Source of the DNA: Paralithodes platypus
Taxonomy: Eukaryota > Arthropoda > Malacostraca > Decapoda > Lithodidae
Length of the DNA stretch: 64,000 nucleotides
Direction: 5' to 3'
NCBI GenBank assembly: GCA_032716605.1
Contig: CM064509.1
Span: 41,523,334-41,587,333 of the forward strand
Part shown: piece after piece, positions 33,673 through 43,272 of the stretch
How positions within the stretch are numbered: position 1 is the first letter of the stretch
Layout of the letters: each line of letters starts with the position of its first letter
Program-made: the position numbers and the translations under genes
The notes under the pieces: model-generated
The model's input: the letters and a program-made list of their open reading frames with translations, nothing else
The model's database searches: none
Told to the model about the DNA's origin: nothing

Positions 33673-33993
33673 AGTTGGGCCTAATATGTCCTACTATGGT
33701 GGGTGTAGTATTTAGACTGACAGCAGACAGATAACAGACAGATAACACACCAAGTCACCTTGTAATCATTGATATACTGTTTCACATTAAAGTACAAATA
33801 TTTCGAAACATGTGACATGGTTTTGTGTGGTTAACTCATGTACTCTAACCCTCTGCGTAACATGACCATTCCCTGTAAGTTATTATTATGTTGTTTGTCA
33901 ATGTAATTTATGTTTGGCAATGTGTTTTGGTAGTGTGTCATTTCCAAGGTAGTACAAAGGTAAACATTATGTCCACTGTCTGTTTGGTGTTCA
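33673..33993. other. Unassigned sequence
   Basis: Upstream flank of the transposase relic, with two cagacagataaca units near 33727. I could not identify the transposon's terminal inverted repeat. Confidence 0.45.
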
Positions 33994-34401
33994 AGTATGT
34001 CAATCTCATAACATATGTCAATCTCATAACATATGTCAATCTCATAACATATGTCAATCTCATAACATATGTCAATCTCATAACATATGTCAATCTCATA
34101 ACATATGTCAATCTCATAACATATGTCAATCTCATAACATATGTCAATCTCATAACATATGTCAATCTCATAACATATGTCAATCTCATAACATATGTCA
34201 ATCTCATAACATATGTCAATCTCATAACATATGTCAATCTCATAACATATGTCAATCTCATAACATATGTCAATCTCATAACATATGTCAATCTCATAAC
34301 ATATGTCAATCTCATAACATATGTCAATCTCATAACATATGTCAATCTCATAACATATGTCAATCTCATAACATATGTCAATCTCATAACATATGTCAAT
34401 C
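33994..34401. repeat. 18-bp minisatellite, ~22 copies
   Basis: The unit atgtcaatctcataacat is repeated without a visible change. Because 18 is a multiple of three and stops are absent in several frames, long repetitive open frames exist on both strands. I do not regard them as genes. Confidence 0.98.
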
Positions 34402-34495
34402 ATTTCCGTTAGTTTGGTCGAACACATACAGTATATGCCAGTGTCACTCGATAATATGTGTTCTGTCATTCGGATATGAGGTATGTCATATAGGT

Positions 34496-34600
34496 ATTAG
34501 GGAACACCCCGTTCTTAACATTAATCACCATTACAAACCCCAATGTACTTGAATAAACTAATGAAAGCATATGGTCCTCCCGGGATTCCAACTATAGCTC
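34496..34600 (-). mobile_element. SINE S2, copy truncated in the tRNA part
   Basis: It shares caccccgttcttaacattaa, ccattacaaaccccaatgta and atggtcctcccgggattc with 36290-36440. The sequence stops within the B-box region. Confidence 0.7.
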
Positions 34601-34620
34601 AACCAATTTGTGAAAAGATG

Positions 34621-34784
34621 TACGGTCGAGGTTAATAAGTGTTGTCAGATATTTCACAACGTTTCGGACACTGACTAATACTCTGAGGGATAAGCACTTT
34701 TCCCAGTACCTATAAAGATCCCAATAACACTTTTTGAGCGAAAGCCACTGGAATATATGACGACACTTAATACCCCCGATTGTA
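34621..34784 (-). mobile_element. M2 Tc1/mariner-like MITE, reverse copy
   Basis: This is the reverse complement of 24922-25085 with few differences. It is 164 bp, bounded by TA, with ends cggtcgaggttaataagtgt and acttaatacccccgattg. Confidence 0.85.
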
Positions 34785-34887
34785 CTACCCATCAATAATT
34801 ACACAGTTCAAGATTTACTAAATATATTAATTTAAGGTCAATGGGTCTATTCACAGTATCTCTCTTTATCCTTCTCTAATTTCCCAC

Positions 34888-34893
<6 letters not shown>

Positions 34894-34942
<49 letters not shown>

Positions 34943-35406
34943 CTCTTTGCCCCAATTTCTTCTCTTTCCGTCTCCCTTCCGCACCCCCCCCCCCCCCTTC
35001 CCTCCTCCCATCGGTGCCTGTTGCTCGTGGATCAATGGGAACCAGACCACTCCCCTCGCCTTCCCCTCTCTTTCTACCCCTCCCTCACACTCACACTCAC
35101 TCTCTCTCACACTCACTCACTCTCACACTCACTCACTCTCTCTCTCACTATCTCTCACACTCACTCTGTCTCACACTCACTCTGTCTCACACTCACTCTG
35201 TCTCACACTCACTATCTCTCACACTCACTATCTCTCACACTCACTCTCACACTCTCTCTCACACTCACTCTGTCACACACACTCACTCTGTCACTCTCTT
35301 TGTCCATATAACCAACTATTTAACTGCTTTCCTTTTCAGTTTCTTTATGTTCATTATTTTATTTTCTGTTTTAATATTCCTTCCTCTCTCTCTCTCTCTC
35401 TCTCTC
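34894..35406. repeat. (CT)n, C-run and CA/CT-rich low-complexity tract
   Basis: (CT)n lies at 34894-34940 and 35383-35406, a C-run at 34984-34998, and irregular TCACACTCACTC units at about 35080-35300. The associated Ser/His/Leu-rich frames are artefacts. Confidence 0.9.
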
Positions 35407-35446
35407 TGTTATGATTGTCTGTATAATATTATATTGATGTTTTTTA

Positions 35447-35845
35447 TTAAGGGGGTAGTACTCGCTTTTTCTGGACCCCCTTTCTCCCTCATGTTTAGCA
35501 TATTAGTTTTGAGGTTTTAAGACGTTCGTTCCGTTAGTTTGGCGATTTTGAGACGTTTTGCCCTATTTGTTTGTCAATAATAAGAACTTTCGTGCCATTT
35601 AAGTGTCGATTTTTTCCTGGCGAGACCTTTTGCCCCATTTTTTTGTCAATAATAAGACCTTTCGTGCCATTTAAGTGTCGACTTTTTTCCCTGGCGAGCG
35701 GTAGCGAGCCTGTAATTTTAGAAGGAAACGGCCTTCGGCCGGGACATTTTTCTACCGAAAAATGTACAAATTTATCTTGAAAGGGGGTCTAGGGGGTGTG
35801 TTCTTAAGCTTGATGGAGGTGTTTTCTTAAGCACTACCTCCTTAA
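35447..35845 (+). mobile_element. MITE-C element, complete
   Basis: TTAA lies at 35447 and 35842. The ends are ttaagggggtagtactcgct and gcactacctccttaa. An internal ~80-bp block (ttttgccc through gtcaataataagaac and gtcgattttttcctggcgag) is duplicated in tandem. The core hairpins are present. Confidence 0.82.
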
Positions 35846-35908
35846 CTCGGCATATGTAGCCTACCCCGGTGTTGGCCAAAATAGAGTATGTATGATAACT
35901 GTGTCAGG

Positions 35909-36289
35909 TTAAAGGGGGTGACCTGCTGGCTGTTATTTCTGTCCTTTTCTCTCTTTCTCTGGTTTGTATCCATTCGGCCCCATTCAGCCAACGATTTTAA
36001 GACGTTTATCCCCATCTAGGTGTCGATTTCTTCCTGGCGAGCGATAGCGAGCCAGCATTATATGAAGAAATCCGGCTTCGCCGGAGAAATTTTTCTATCG
36101 AAAAATGTACAAATTTAGCCTGCTGTCTAACAAAAATAAAAAATATGCTGGCTCGCTACCGCTCACCAGTAAGACATTGACACCTGGATGGGGATAAACG
36201 TCTTAAAACAGTAGGCTGAATGGGGCCAAATGAATACAAGCCAGAGAAAGATAGAAAAGGACAGAACCAAAACAGGTCACCTCCCTAAA
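35909..36289. mobile_element. MITE-B foldback element
   Basis: The left end is ttaaagggggtgacctgctg and the right end caggtcacctccctaaagg. The arms are inverted copies with cctggcgagcgatagcgagc; the centre hairpin is tccggcttcgccgga. The right TTAA is changed to ctaaa, directly before SINE S2. Confidence 0.85.
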
Positions 36290-36440
36290 GGAACATCCCC
36301 GTTCTTAACATTAACCAGTCATTACAAAACCCCAATGTGAATACACTAATGCAAACATAATATGGTCCTCCCGGGATTCGAACTCGGGACACCCCACCCC
36401 CAGAACATAAGCATCTTACATTACACCACCAACACAGTTA
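36290..36440 (-). mobile_element. SINE S2 with tRNA-like head
   Basis: On the minus strand there is an A-box-like gttggtggtgtaatgtaaga and a B box gagttcgaatcccggg, followed by the body (cattggggttttgtaatgac) shared with 34496-34600. Confidence 0.7.
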
Positions 36441-36473
36441 TATATATATAAAATTGTTTATGTTTGCGTCTTG

Positions 36474-36742
36474 TTAAGGGGAGATCTCCACTTGAGGGAT
36501 TTTTTCTGGACCCCTTTCTCCCTCATGTTTAGCCCCATTGCTTTTGATATTATAAAACGTTTGCCCCATTAGTTTAGTGATTTTAAGAACTTTCACCCCA
36601 TATTAAGACCTATCGTGCAATTCAGGTGTCGATTTTATCCTGGCGAGCGAAAAATGTACAAATTTATCTTGAAAGGGGATCAAGGGGGTGACATTTTAAG
36701 ATTGCTGGAAGAGTAGGAAACAAACTAGAAACCTCCCCTTAA
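36474..36742 (+). mobile_element. MITE-A element, internal deletion
   Basis: The ends ttaaggggagatctccac and aaacctccccttaa are intact. The hairpin 1 region is deleted: ggcgagcg runs directly into aaaatgtacaaattt. The right TTAA (36739) is shared with the next element. Confidence 0.85.
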
Positions 36743-37075
36743 GGGTAGGTGTTTAGTTTGTTCCTTAGACCTCCATCAAGTTTAAAATTACACCCTCTAG
36801 ACCCCCTTTCAAGATAAATTTGTACATTTTTCGGTAGAAAAATGTCCCGGGCGAAGGCCGGTTCCTCTTAAATTACAGGCTCGCTGTCGCTCGCGCCAGG
36901 AAAAAATCGATACTTAAATGGCACGAAAGATCTTAAAATTGACGGAAATGGGGCAAAAGTTCTTAAAATCGAGAAACTAATGGGCCTAACATCTTAAACT
37001 CTCAAAAGCAACGGGGCTAAACACGAGGGAGAAAGGGGTCTAGAAAAAATCCCTCAGGTGGAAATCTCCCCTTAA
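36739..37075 (-). mobile_element. MITE-A element, reverse
   Basis: It runs from ttaagggtaggtgtttagtt to ggtggaaatctccccttaa. It carries the gggcgaaggcc hairpin, now partly mismatched, and gctcgctgtcgctcgc. Both of its TTAA ends are shared with neighbours. Confidence 0.85.
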
Positions 37076-37282
37076 GCGATCGATTTTTCCGTCAACTTTC
37101 CATGAGCAAGTTTTGTTTTCGTTATATTTTGGGACTTTTTGGCACTGGTATCGGCAACTAGACTGTAGGGAGAGTATGTTAGGCGGTTGAATTCTGATAA
37201 AGTGTCATTTTTGAAGCTGCCAGACCATAATTGTCCGTAAAAATTGCTCGAAAAACTGGCTCGTGTGACTCCGGTTTTACTG
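37072..37282 (+). mobile_element. MITE-E element, decayed ends
   Basis: It shows gatttttccgtcaactttcc, atgagcaagttttg, tatgttaggcggttgaattc and gctcgtgtgactccggtttt, in the order found (reversed) at 47333-47549. The left end starts at the TTAA shared with the preceding MITE-A. Confidence 0.75.
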
Positions 37283-37349
37283 TGTCGTTTTAACCCCTTC
37301 TGTACCGATGACGTGTTTTTTTAATTTTATTTAGACGATTTTTTGCAGG

Positions 37350-37695
37350 TTAAGGGCAGACGAGTCGCTTTTCTAGACCACCTTCTCCCTCATCTTTAGA
37401 CCCATTAGTTTGGCGATTTTATGAACTTTCGCCCCATTTCTGTCAATTTTAAGACCTTTCCTGCCAATTAGGTCTCGATTTTTCCTGGCGAGCGATAGCG
37501 AGCCTGTAATTTAAGAGGAATCGGCCTTCGGCCTGGAAATTTTTCTACCGAAAAATTTACAAATTTATCTTGAAAGGGGGTCTAGGGGGCTTCATTTTAA
37601 GCTTGATGGAGGTCTAGCGAGGAAACTAGAAAAATAATAAATAAATACAAATATTGACCAAAAAGTGAAGGATCGGCCCTAGTCTAAAGGGTTAA
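37350..37695 (+). mobile_element. MITE-D nested in pB-MITE
   Basis: It starts ttaagggcagacgagtcgct and ends near gtgaaggatcggccctag. The core has gcgagcgatagcgagc and a partly paired cggccttcggcc. It is closely similar to 1282-1613. Confidence 0.82.
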
Positions 37696-38017
37696 GGGGA
37701 GGTTTTTAGTTTGTTCCCTAGTCCTCCATCAAGCTTAAAATTACACCCCCTAGGCTCCCTTTCTAGATAAATTTGTACATTTTTCGGTAGAAAAATGTCC
37801 CGGCCAAAGGCCGGTTCCTCTCTAATTACAGGCTCGCTATCGTTCGCCAGGAAAAAATTGACACCTAAATGGGACGAAAGGTCTTAAAATGGGGCAAACG
37901 TTCTTAAAATCGCCAAACTAATGGGGCGAACATCTTAAAATCTCAAAAGCAATGGGGCTAAACATGATGGAGAAAGGGGTCCAGAAAATAATCCCTCAAG
38001 TAGAAATCTCCCCTTAA
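37692..38017 (-). mobile_element. MITE-A nested in pB-MITE
   Basis: It runs from ttaaggggaggtttttagtt to agaaatctccccttaa. The hairpin ccggccaaaggccgg keeps a 6-bp stem with a changed loop. Confidence 0.85.
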
Positions 38018-38161
38018 GTGAGAGAGTTCGAAGCCTGTGCATTGTTGGAGGCCCTTATCAAACTGAATACAATCGTCTAATCGTAGCCGGAATAAATTAA
38101 ATATTACGTCGCTGGTACGGAAGGGGTTAATGTCCTCGTGGTATGTCTGTAAGTAGGTGTG

Positions 38162-38492
38162 TACAGTCGCGCTCATAAGTAATGCTCGGCACCAAGTATG
38201 TTTTGATCATTAATTGGTATCAGCAATATCTAAGCTTCATTTATTCATATCGAGTGAAATATACCAACATGTTCCTACACTTACCCACCCTATTCAACAT
38301 CTGACAGACATTAATACAGCACAGAGCGAGCCAAACGTAATGACAGCTGGGACATGACTTATTAGCTTGAGTGAGATATACCAACATGTTCCTACACTTA
38401 CTCACCCTATTCAACATCTGACAGACATTAATACAGCACAGAGCGAGCCAAACGTAATGACAGCTGGGACATGACTTATTAGCGCGACCGTA
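38162..38492 (+). mobile_element. M1 Tc1/mariner-like MITE with internal duplication
   Basis: TA plus cagtcgcgctcataagtaat on the left pairs with gacttattagcgcgaccg plus TA on the right. An internal block of about 112 bp (tataccaacatgttcctaca to catgacttattagc) is present twice in tandem. Confidence 0.85.
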
Positions 38493-38534
38493 CAGCAGTT
38501 CACCAATTGTATATATCATATTATCTAAAGTGGA

Positions 38535-38915
38535 TTAAGAGGGGTGACCTGCTTTTTGTTATTTATCTCCTTTTCTCTCTTTCTCTGGCTTGTATCCATT
38601 CGGCCCCATTCAGCCAACTATTTTAAGACGTTTATCCCCATCTAGGTGTCGATTTCTTCCTGGCGAGCGATAGCGAGCCAGCATTATATGAAGAAATCCG
38701 GCTTCGCCGGAGACATTTTTCTATCGAAAAATTTACAAATTTAGCCTGCTGTCAAACAAAAATAAAAAATATGCTGGCTCGCTGCCGCTCACCAGTAAAC
38801 ATTTGACACCTGGATGGGGATAAACGTCTTAAAACAGTAGGCTGAATGGGGCCGAATGGATACAAGCCAGAGAAAGATAGAAAAGGACAGAACAAAAACA
38901 GGTCACCCCCCTTAA
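38535..38915. mobile_element. MITE-B foldback element, complete
   Basis: TTAA lies at both ends, with ttaagaggggtgacctgctt and aggtcaccccccttaa. The arms are inverted copies, and the centre hairpin is tccggcttcgccgga with ctatcgaaaaatt beside it. Confidence 0.87.
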
Positions 38916-38995
38916 ACAAAATACAATTGGATAAAATATTTGGTTTCACTTGACCAAATATGAAAGTGAAGATCGAGTGTGAATCTTTAATAGTG

Positions 38996-39395
38996 TTTTT
39001 AATAAAGTATGAAGGGGGTAGTGCTGGGTTTTTAATAAAGTATGAAGGGGGTAGTGCTGGGTTTTTAATAAAGTGTGAAGGGGGTAGTGCTGGGTTTTTA
39101 ATAAAGTATGAAGGGGGTAGTGCTGGGTTTTTAATAAAGTATGAAGGGGGTAGTGCTGGGTTTTAATAAAGTGTGAAGGGGGTAGTGCTGGGTTTTTAAT
39201 AAAGTATGAAGGGGGTAGTGCTGGGTTTTTAATAAAGTATGAAGGGGGTAGTGCTGGGTTTTTAATAAAGTGTGAAGGGGGTAGTGCTGGGTTTTTAATA
39301 AAGTGTGAAGGGGGTAGTGCTGGGTTTTTAATAAAGTATGAAGGGGGTAGTGCTGGGTTTTGAATAAAGTATGAAGGGGGTAGTGCTGGGTTTTT
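38996..39395. repeat. 33-bp minisatellite containing a MITE-C end, ~12 copies
   Basis: The unit is tttttaataaagtatgaagg plus gggtagtgctggg. The aagggggtagtgct part equals the terminal repeat of the MITE-C copy that follows, so the array appears to have grown from the flank-MITE junction. Variants are gtgtg for gtatg, and one 32-bp unit. Confidence 0.95.
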
Positions 39396-39707
39396 GGTCT
39401 ATATATTTATATATTAATATATATTTTTAGAAAAACACCCCATACACCCCCTTTCAAGATAAATTTATAAATTTTTCGGTAGAAAAATGTCCTGGCCTAA
39501 GGCCAGGATTTTTTCATGGCTCGCTATCGCTCGCCATGAAAACATTGACACCTAAAGGACACAAAAGGTCTTAATATTGACAACAAAATGAGGCGAAAGG
39601 TCTCAAAATCGCCAAACTAACGGAACGAACTTCTTAAAACCTCAAAACTAATATGCTAAACATGAGGGAGAAAGGGGTCCAGAAAAAGCGAGTACTACCC
39701 CCTTTAA
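39375..39707 (-). mobile_element. MITE-C element, reverse
   Basis: Its left terminus lies inside the last minisatellite unit (aagggggtagtgctgggttt) and it ends agcgagtactacccccttta with TTAA at 39704. Hairpin 1 is cctggcctaaggccagg, a 7-bp stem differing from the family by a paired substitution. Confidence 0.82.
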
Positions 39708-39764
39708 GCAGATCATTAACAATTCTTCCATTCAGATGGCGCCAATTTGACTTTATTCTAGCTA

Positions 39765-39824
39765 AGACTATTGTGTTCAGTTTAAAAAAGACCTAGACTA
39801 TTGTGTTCAGTTTAAAAAAGACCT
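39765..39824. repeat. 30-bp tandem duplication
   Basis: Two copies of agactattgtgttcagttta plus aaaaagacct. The motif also resembles the interior of the adjacent pB-MITE. Confidence 0.9.
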
Positions 39825-39832
39825 CTACATAT

Positions 39833-40138
39833 TTAACCCCTTCTGTACCGGTGACGTCATTTTACTTTGTCCTGGCTATTATTAGACTATTGTATTCAGT
39901 TTCCAATGGACCTCCAGCAACTAACAGGCTTCGAACTAGCTCACCTAACCCTTTTTGCTGTGGAGGCGCTCGGTTATGGCCTTGGCCTTGCTCGGGGCCT
40001 TGGGGCTGTTCGGCCAGGCAGCTTGGGGAACAACAACAACAACCCTTTTTGCTACCACAGATCCTTCTGAAACTGCACAAAATCGTCGGAATATAGTTGA
40101 AATATAACCACAATCATCCTCAGTAGTCAAAGGGTTAA
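39833..40138 (+). mobile_element. pB-MITE with an inserted retroposon
   Basis: It runs from ttaaccccttctgtaccggt (then gacgtcattttac) to gtcaaagggttaa. The AAC-tailed retroposon at 39960-40040 interrupts it, with a 13-bp target duplication. Confidence 0.82.
39960..40040 (+). mobile_element. AAC-tailed retroposon, 5'-truncated, with TSD
   Basis: The inserted 81 bp hold the family 3' end (ggaggcgctcggttatggcc to cagcttggggaac) and (AAC)n. aaccctttttgct is repeated exactly at 39947-39959 and 40041-40053. Confidence 0.9.
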
Positions 40139-40421
40139 GAATTACACACTCGGCTTCCCCTACCAATGTTTGTTGGAGTCGTCCTCTGAAGTTCTTGTTA
40201 GCGAATATAGCCGACCAAATCTCTATAATAGGGGATATGGTCAGGTCAGGTCAAGGTATTGAGGGATAGGCACTTTACATAGGTACCTCGTATCTACATT
40301 CTAATGTCCATAGTTTCTGATGAGTGTAGAGAGGGGAGAAGGGGTTTTGGAAGCTGTTGGAGTGGCTTTGTTATGTGTGTTATTAGTCTATATAAGTCGT
40401 CGAGGTGTCCCCCAACTGGGT
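40139..40421. other. Unassigned sequence
   Basis: No gene or repeat family was recognised. Confidence 0.5.
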
Positions 40422-40470
40422 CCAAGCATGTGAAACATGCTTGGGTCCAAGCATGTGAAACATGCTTGGA
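40422..40470. repeat. Two tandem perfect hairpins
   Basis: The sequence ccaagcatgtgaaacatgct tgg (10-bp stem, gaa loop) occurs twice in a 25-bp tandem (40422-40444 and 40447-40469). The second copy has an 11-bp stem. Its role is unknown. Confidence 0.9.
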
Positions 40471-40486
40471 CAACACCCACTAAATG

Positions 40487-40562
40487 TCCCCTTTGGCCGG
40501 GATCGAACCCAAGTCAAGCAGATTCACACGTGAGTGTGCTCTCCACTTGACCGCCGCTGCTG
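40487..40562 (-). mobile_element. tRNA-like SINE head
   Basis: On the minus strand there is an A-box-like ggcggtcaagtggagagcac and a B box gggttcgatcccgg at tRNA spacing. It is probably a SINE promoter region. Confidence 0.6.
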
Positions 40563-40815
40563 GCTGCTCTCCCTCCCTCCCTCTTTCTGAACAATTATGA
40601 AAAATAGATTTAGAAAAAAAAGTAGAATAAAAATAGATTAGAAGCTTTGTTCTGATTTGTTTTGCAGGTGACACACATTATAAACATTTGATATAGGTGA
40701 ATAGTAAACATGTCGCTAATAACCATAATGAACGCATATTATTAATGGAAAGGAGAACAGTATGTTCGGTGTTTTAGAGCCATAATTAGGCTATGCTTCT
40801 ACAGGTATTTGTTGG
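40563..40815. other. Unassigned sequence
   Basis: CT- and AT-rich patches, without a recognised element. Confidence 0.45.
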
Positions 40816-41029
40816 TATAGTCCGGTCATTATAGGTTGGGCAGAAATCGTAATCCCTAATCTCCCATAACTCAAAATAGCCTAGAGCAATCGAGCTAATA
40901 TTTCTACCAAATAAGAAGACTTGGCTAGGGAATATGTGTATAAATTGATAGCTCATTTGCTCTACCCCTTTTTGAGTTACAGAGGTTAGAGGTTATGATT
41001 TCTGCCCAACCTAGAATGAACGGACTATA
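40816..41029. mobile_element. M3 foldback MITE with TA ends
   Basis: The left end tatagtccggtcattatagg, followed by ttgggcagaaatc, matches the reversed right end tatagtccgttcattctagg plus ttgggcagaaatc. Pairing continues inward (aactcaaaatagcctagagc against the reversed gctctacccctttttgagtt), so most of the 214-bp element folds back. Confidence 0.82.
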
Positions 41030-41033
41030 ATTT

Positions 41034-41080
41034 ATGCGATCAACAGGCACTCCGTGCTAACCACTACACCACACTGGCCA
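41034..41080 (-). mobile_element. tRNA-like SINE head fragment
   Basis: On the minus strand this matches the first 45 bp of 41207-41283 (ggccagtgtggtgtagtggt, ttagcacg, tgcctgttgatcgca). The B box is missing. Confidence 0.75.
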
Positions 41081-41206
41081 CAAAAGAGGTCTTGCAACCT
41101 GGCAACTACTGTCACCCAGGATCTGTCTAGGTAGACATCCATCTACCAGTAGACGATTTTACACAAGATACCCCCTACCAGTGAAGCATAGAGGCAGCTC
41201 CCAGTC

Positions 41207-41283
41207 CGTGGCCAGTGTGGTGTAGTGGTTAGCACGAATGCCTGTTGATCGCAAGGTCCAGGGTTCGAATCCCGGATGGGTTG
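41207..41283 (+). mobile_element. tRNA-like SINE head
   Basis: The A-box-like tggtgtagtggttagcacg and the B box gggttcgaatcccgg have normal tRNA spacing. It forms an inverted pair with 41034-41080 across 126 bp. The tRNA fold is plausible, but repetition suggests SINE origin. Confidence 0.65.
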
Positions 41284-41424
41284 TGTGAGTTTTTTTCTCA
41301 AGTGGCATTACTTGATTTAAAGGTTGAACGTACTATAGTCATTATTAGCTTTGTATGGAATTTCCTATGGTTGCCAGACAATATAGGCATGGGATGTTGT
41401 CACTCACTATATAATAAAACCGTG

Positions 41425-41650
41425 TACAGTCGCGCTAATAACTTGTAATAAGTCATGTCTCGGCACTAAGTATGTTTTGATCAACAATTGGTAACAGCAA
41501 TATCTAAGTTTCATTTCTTCATATCGAGTAAAATATACAACCATGTTCCTACACTTACCCACCCTATTCAACATCTGACATACATTAATACAGCACAGAG
41601 CGAGCCAAACGTAATGACAGCTGGGACATGACTTATTAGCGCAACTTGAC
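41425..41650 (+). mobile_element. M1 Tc1/mariner-like MITE, single-unit copy
   Basis: It starts TA plus cagtcgcgctaataac and ends catgacttattagcgcaact. The internal block occurs once, making this the best reference for M1 without duplication. Confidence 0.82.
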
Positions 41651-41928
41651 AACATTAATACCACGGTATAGTAACAAAAGGAGGTAGGCGCATGGCGGTA
41701 GTATTGGAACCACGACAGTCACTTGTTTGGGCCTCCGTGACGTCACTGAATGACTCTTGTACCGTTTCCCAAGCTAAATATGGTGTTCTAACAGGATCAG
41801 TATATTGCGTTTTCCACCGAAAATGTAAAGTGACATGGATAAACATATACATGGATAAACATAGACATATATAGTGTGACAAGACCCTAGTCTATTTGCT
41901 AAAGTTGTTATGTTTTGCATTTGAAGAA
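41651..41928. other. Unassigned sequence
   Basis: No gene or repeat family was recognised. Confidence 0.45.
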
Positions 41929-42375
41929 TATATATACGGCTATGAGGTAGTATATACGGCTATGAGGTAGTATATACGGCTATGAGGCAGTATATACGGC
42001 TATGAGGTAGTATATACGGCTATGAGGTAGTATATACGGCTATGAGGTAGTATATACGGCTATGAGGTAGTATATACGGCTATGAGGTAGTATATACGGC
42101 TATGAGGTAGTATATACGGCTATGAGGTAGTATATACGGCTATGAGGTAGTATATACGGCTATGAGGCAGTATATACGGCTATGAGGCAGTATATACGGC
42201 TATGAGGCAGTATATACGGCTATGAGGTAGTATATACGGCTATGAGGCAGTATATACGGCTATGAGGCAGTATATACGGCTATGAGGCAGTATATACGGC
42301 TATGAGGCAGTATATACGGCTATGAGGCAGTATATACGGCTATGAGGCAGTATATACGGCTATGAGGTAGTATAT
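41929..42375. repeat. 20-bp minisatellite, ~22 copies
   Basis: The unit is tatatacggctatgaggYag with Y being T or C. T units dominate the left half and C units the right half, with one T unit inside the C block and one C near the start. Confidence 0.98.
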
Positions 42376-42599
42376 AGCCGACGTCGCTTCAAGTTTTACC
42401 GCGAAAATGCGATGATATTTTTGGTGACCTAATTACCTCATATGTAGAGTGATGTCGATTGATATCGATAATGTTATTGTAGTAGGACCCAAGCTACAAG
42501 TTACCATTGTTATTTGATATATGTGTAGTTTATAATTTATGAAGAGATATTTCGAAGGTGTTGGTGATATTCGATTCGTCGGTCGGGAGAAAAGCTCGG

Positions 42600-42825
42600 C
42601 CTAACGATTTTAGGAACTTTCACCCCATATTAAGACCTTTCGTGCAATTCAGGTGCCGATTTTATCCTGGCGAGCGATAGCGAGCCTGTAATTTAAGAGG
42701 AACCGGCTTTCAGCCGGGACATTTTTCTACCGAAAAATGTACAAATTTATCTTGAAAGGGGGTCTAGGGGGTGTAATTTTAAGATTGATGGAATTCTAGT
42801 GAACGAACTAAAACCCTCCCCTTAA
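42600..42825 (+). mobile_element. MITE-A, 5'-truncated
   Basis: It begins in the interior (aacgattttaggaactttca) and ends aaaccctccccttaa. Hairpin 1 is ccggctttcagccgg: the loop-closing C:G pair of the family is replaced by T:A, keeping the stem. Confidence 0.82.
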
Positions 42826-43272
42826 CTTCCTTTACATTCACGTAGTTTGCCTCTGACACTCATCAACTTTCACCCAGTGATGGCGTGTGAGGGTGTATGA
42901 AGGCCTAGGGGATGTGGAGAGATGATTTGTATAAATATATGGCCAGCTAGAGGGAACATAGATTTATACCAAGCGAAATGGGGAGTGGGGGGGGGGGAGA
43001 AGAATGGACGGTGGTGCCCTCTGACGGCCAGAGAGAACACTATAGCGGAGCCTATGTCAACAAACGATGGTATACGAATATTTCACTAAATATTCGCTTA
43101 TAGAATAATCAATGTTATTCCGACAACTATATCTTATATTATGACGGTACCATGGTTGAGCGTGAAGTCACAAAATAAAAATAATTAATAGAAGTCTGTT
43201 TAGTGCTTTTTAGAAGCCTTTATGTATATGAGTTCAAAAATTCACTGCGTCTACCTTCTATGTTACTATACC
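42826..43272. other. Unassigned sequence
   Basis: A G-run lies near 42987-43000. Nothing else was recognised. Confidence 0.5.

Larger units (their letters stand above)
37290..38130 (+). mobile_element. pB-MITE carrying two nested MITEs
   Basis: The left end ttaaccccttctgtaccgat, then gacgtgttttt at 37290, pairs with the right end gtacggaaggggttaa at 38115-38130. Between them lie a MITE-D (37350-37695) and a reverse MITE-A (37692-38017). The host sequence resumes as tgagagagttcgaagcctg, which matches the interior of the uninterrupted copy at 45729. Confidence 0.8.

Noticed and set aside
33831..34469. Long repetitive open frames on both strands (YEIDIC and VNLITY repeats)
   Set aside because: The 18-bp unit is a multiple of three and open in several frames on both strands at once; there is no start context or unique coding flank.
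36474..37075. One long inverted-repeat transposon formed by the two facing MITE-A copies
   Set aside because: Each copy has its own complete pair of ends and they share a single TTAA, so two separate insertions explain the pattern better.
41207..41283. Functional tRNA gene
   Set aside because: The boxes are good, but a second partial copy lies inverted nearby, so SINE origin is more likely. A covariance-model tRNA search would decide.
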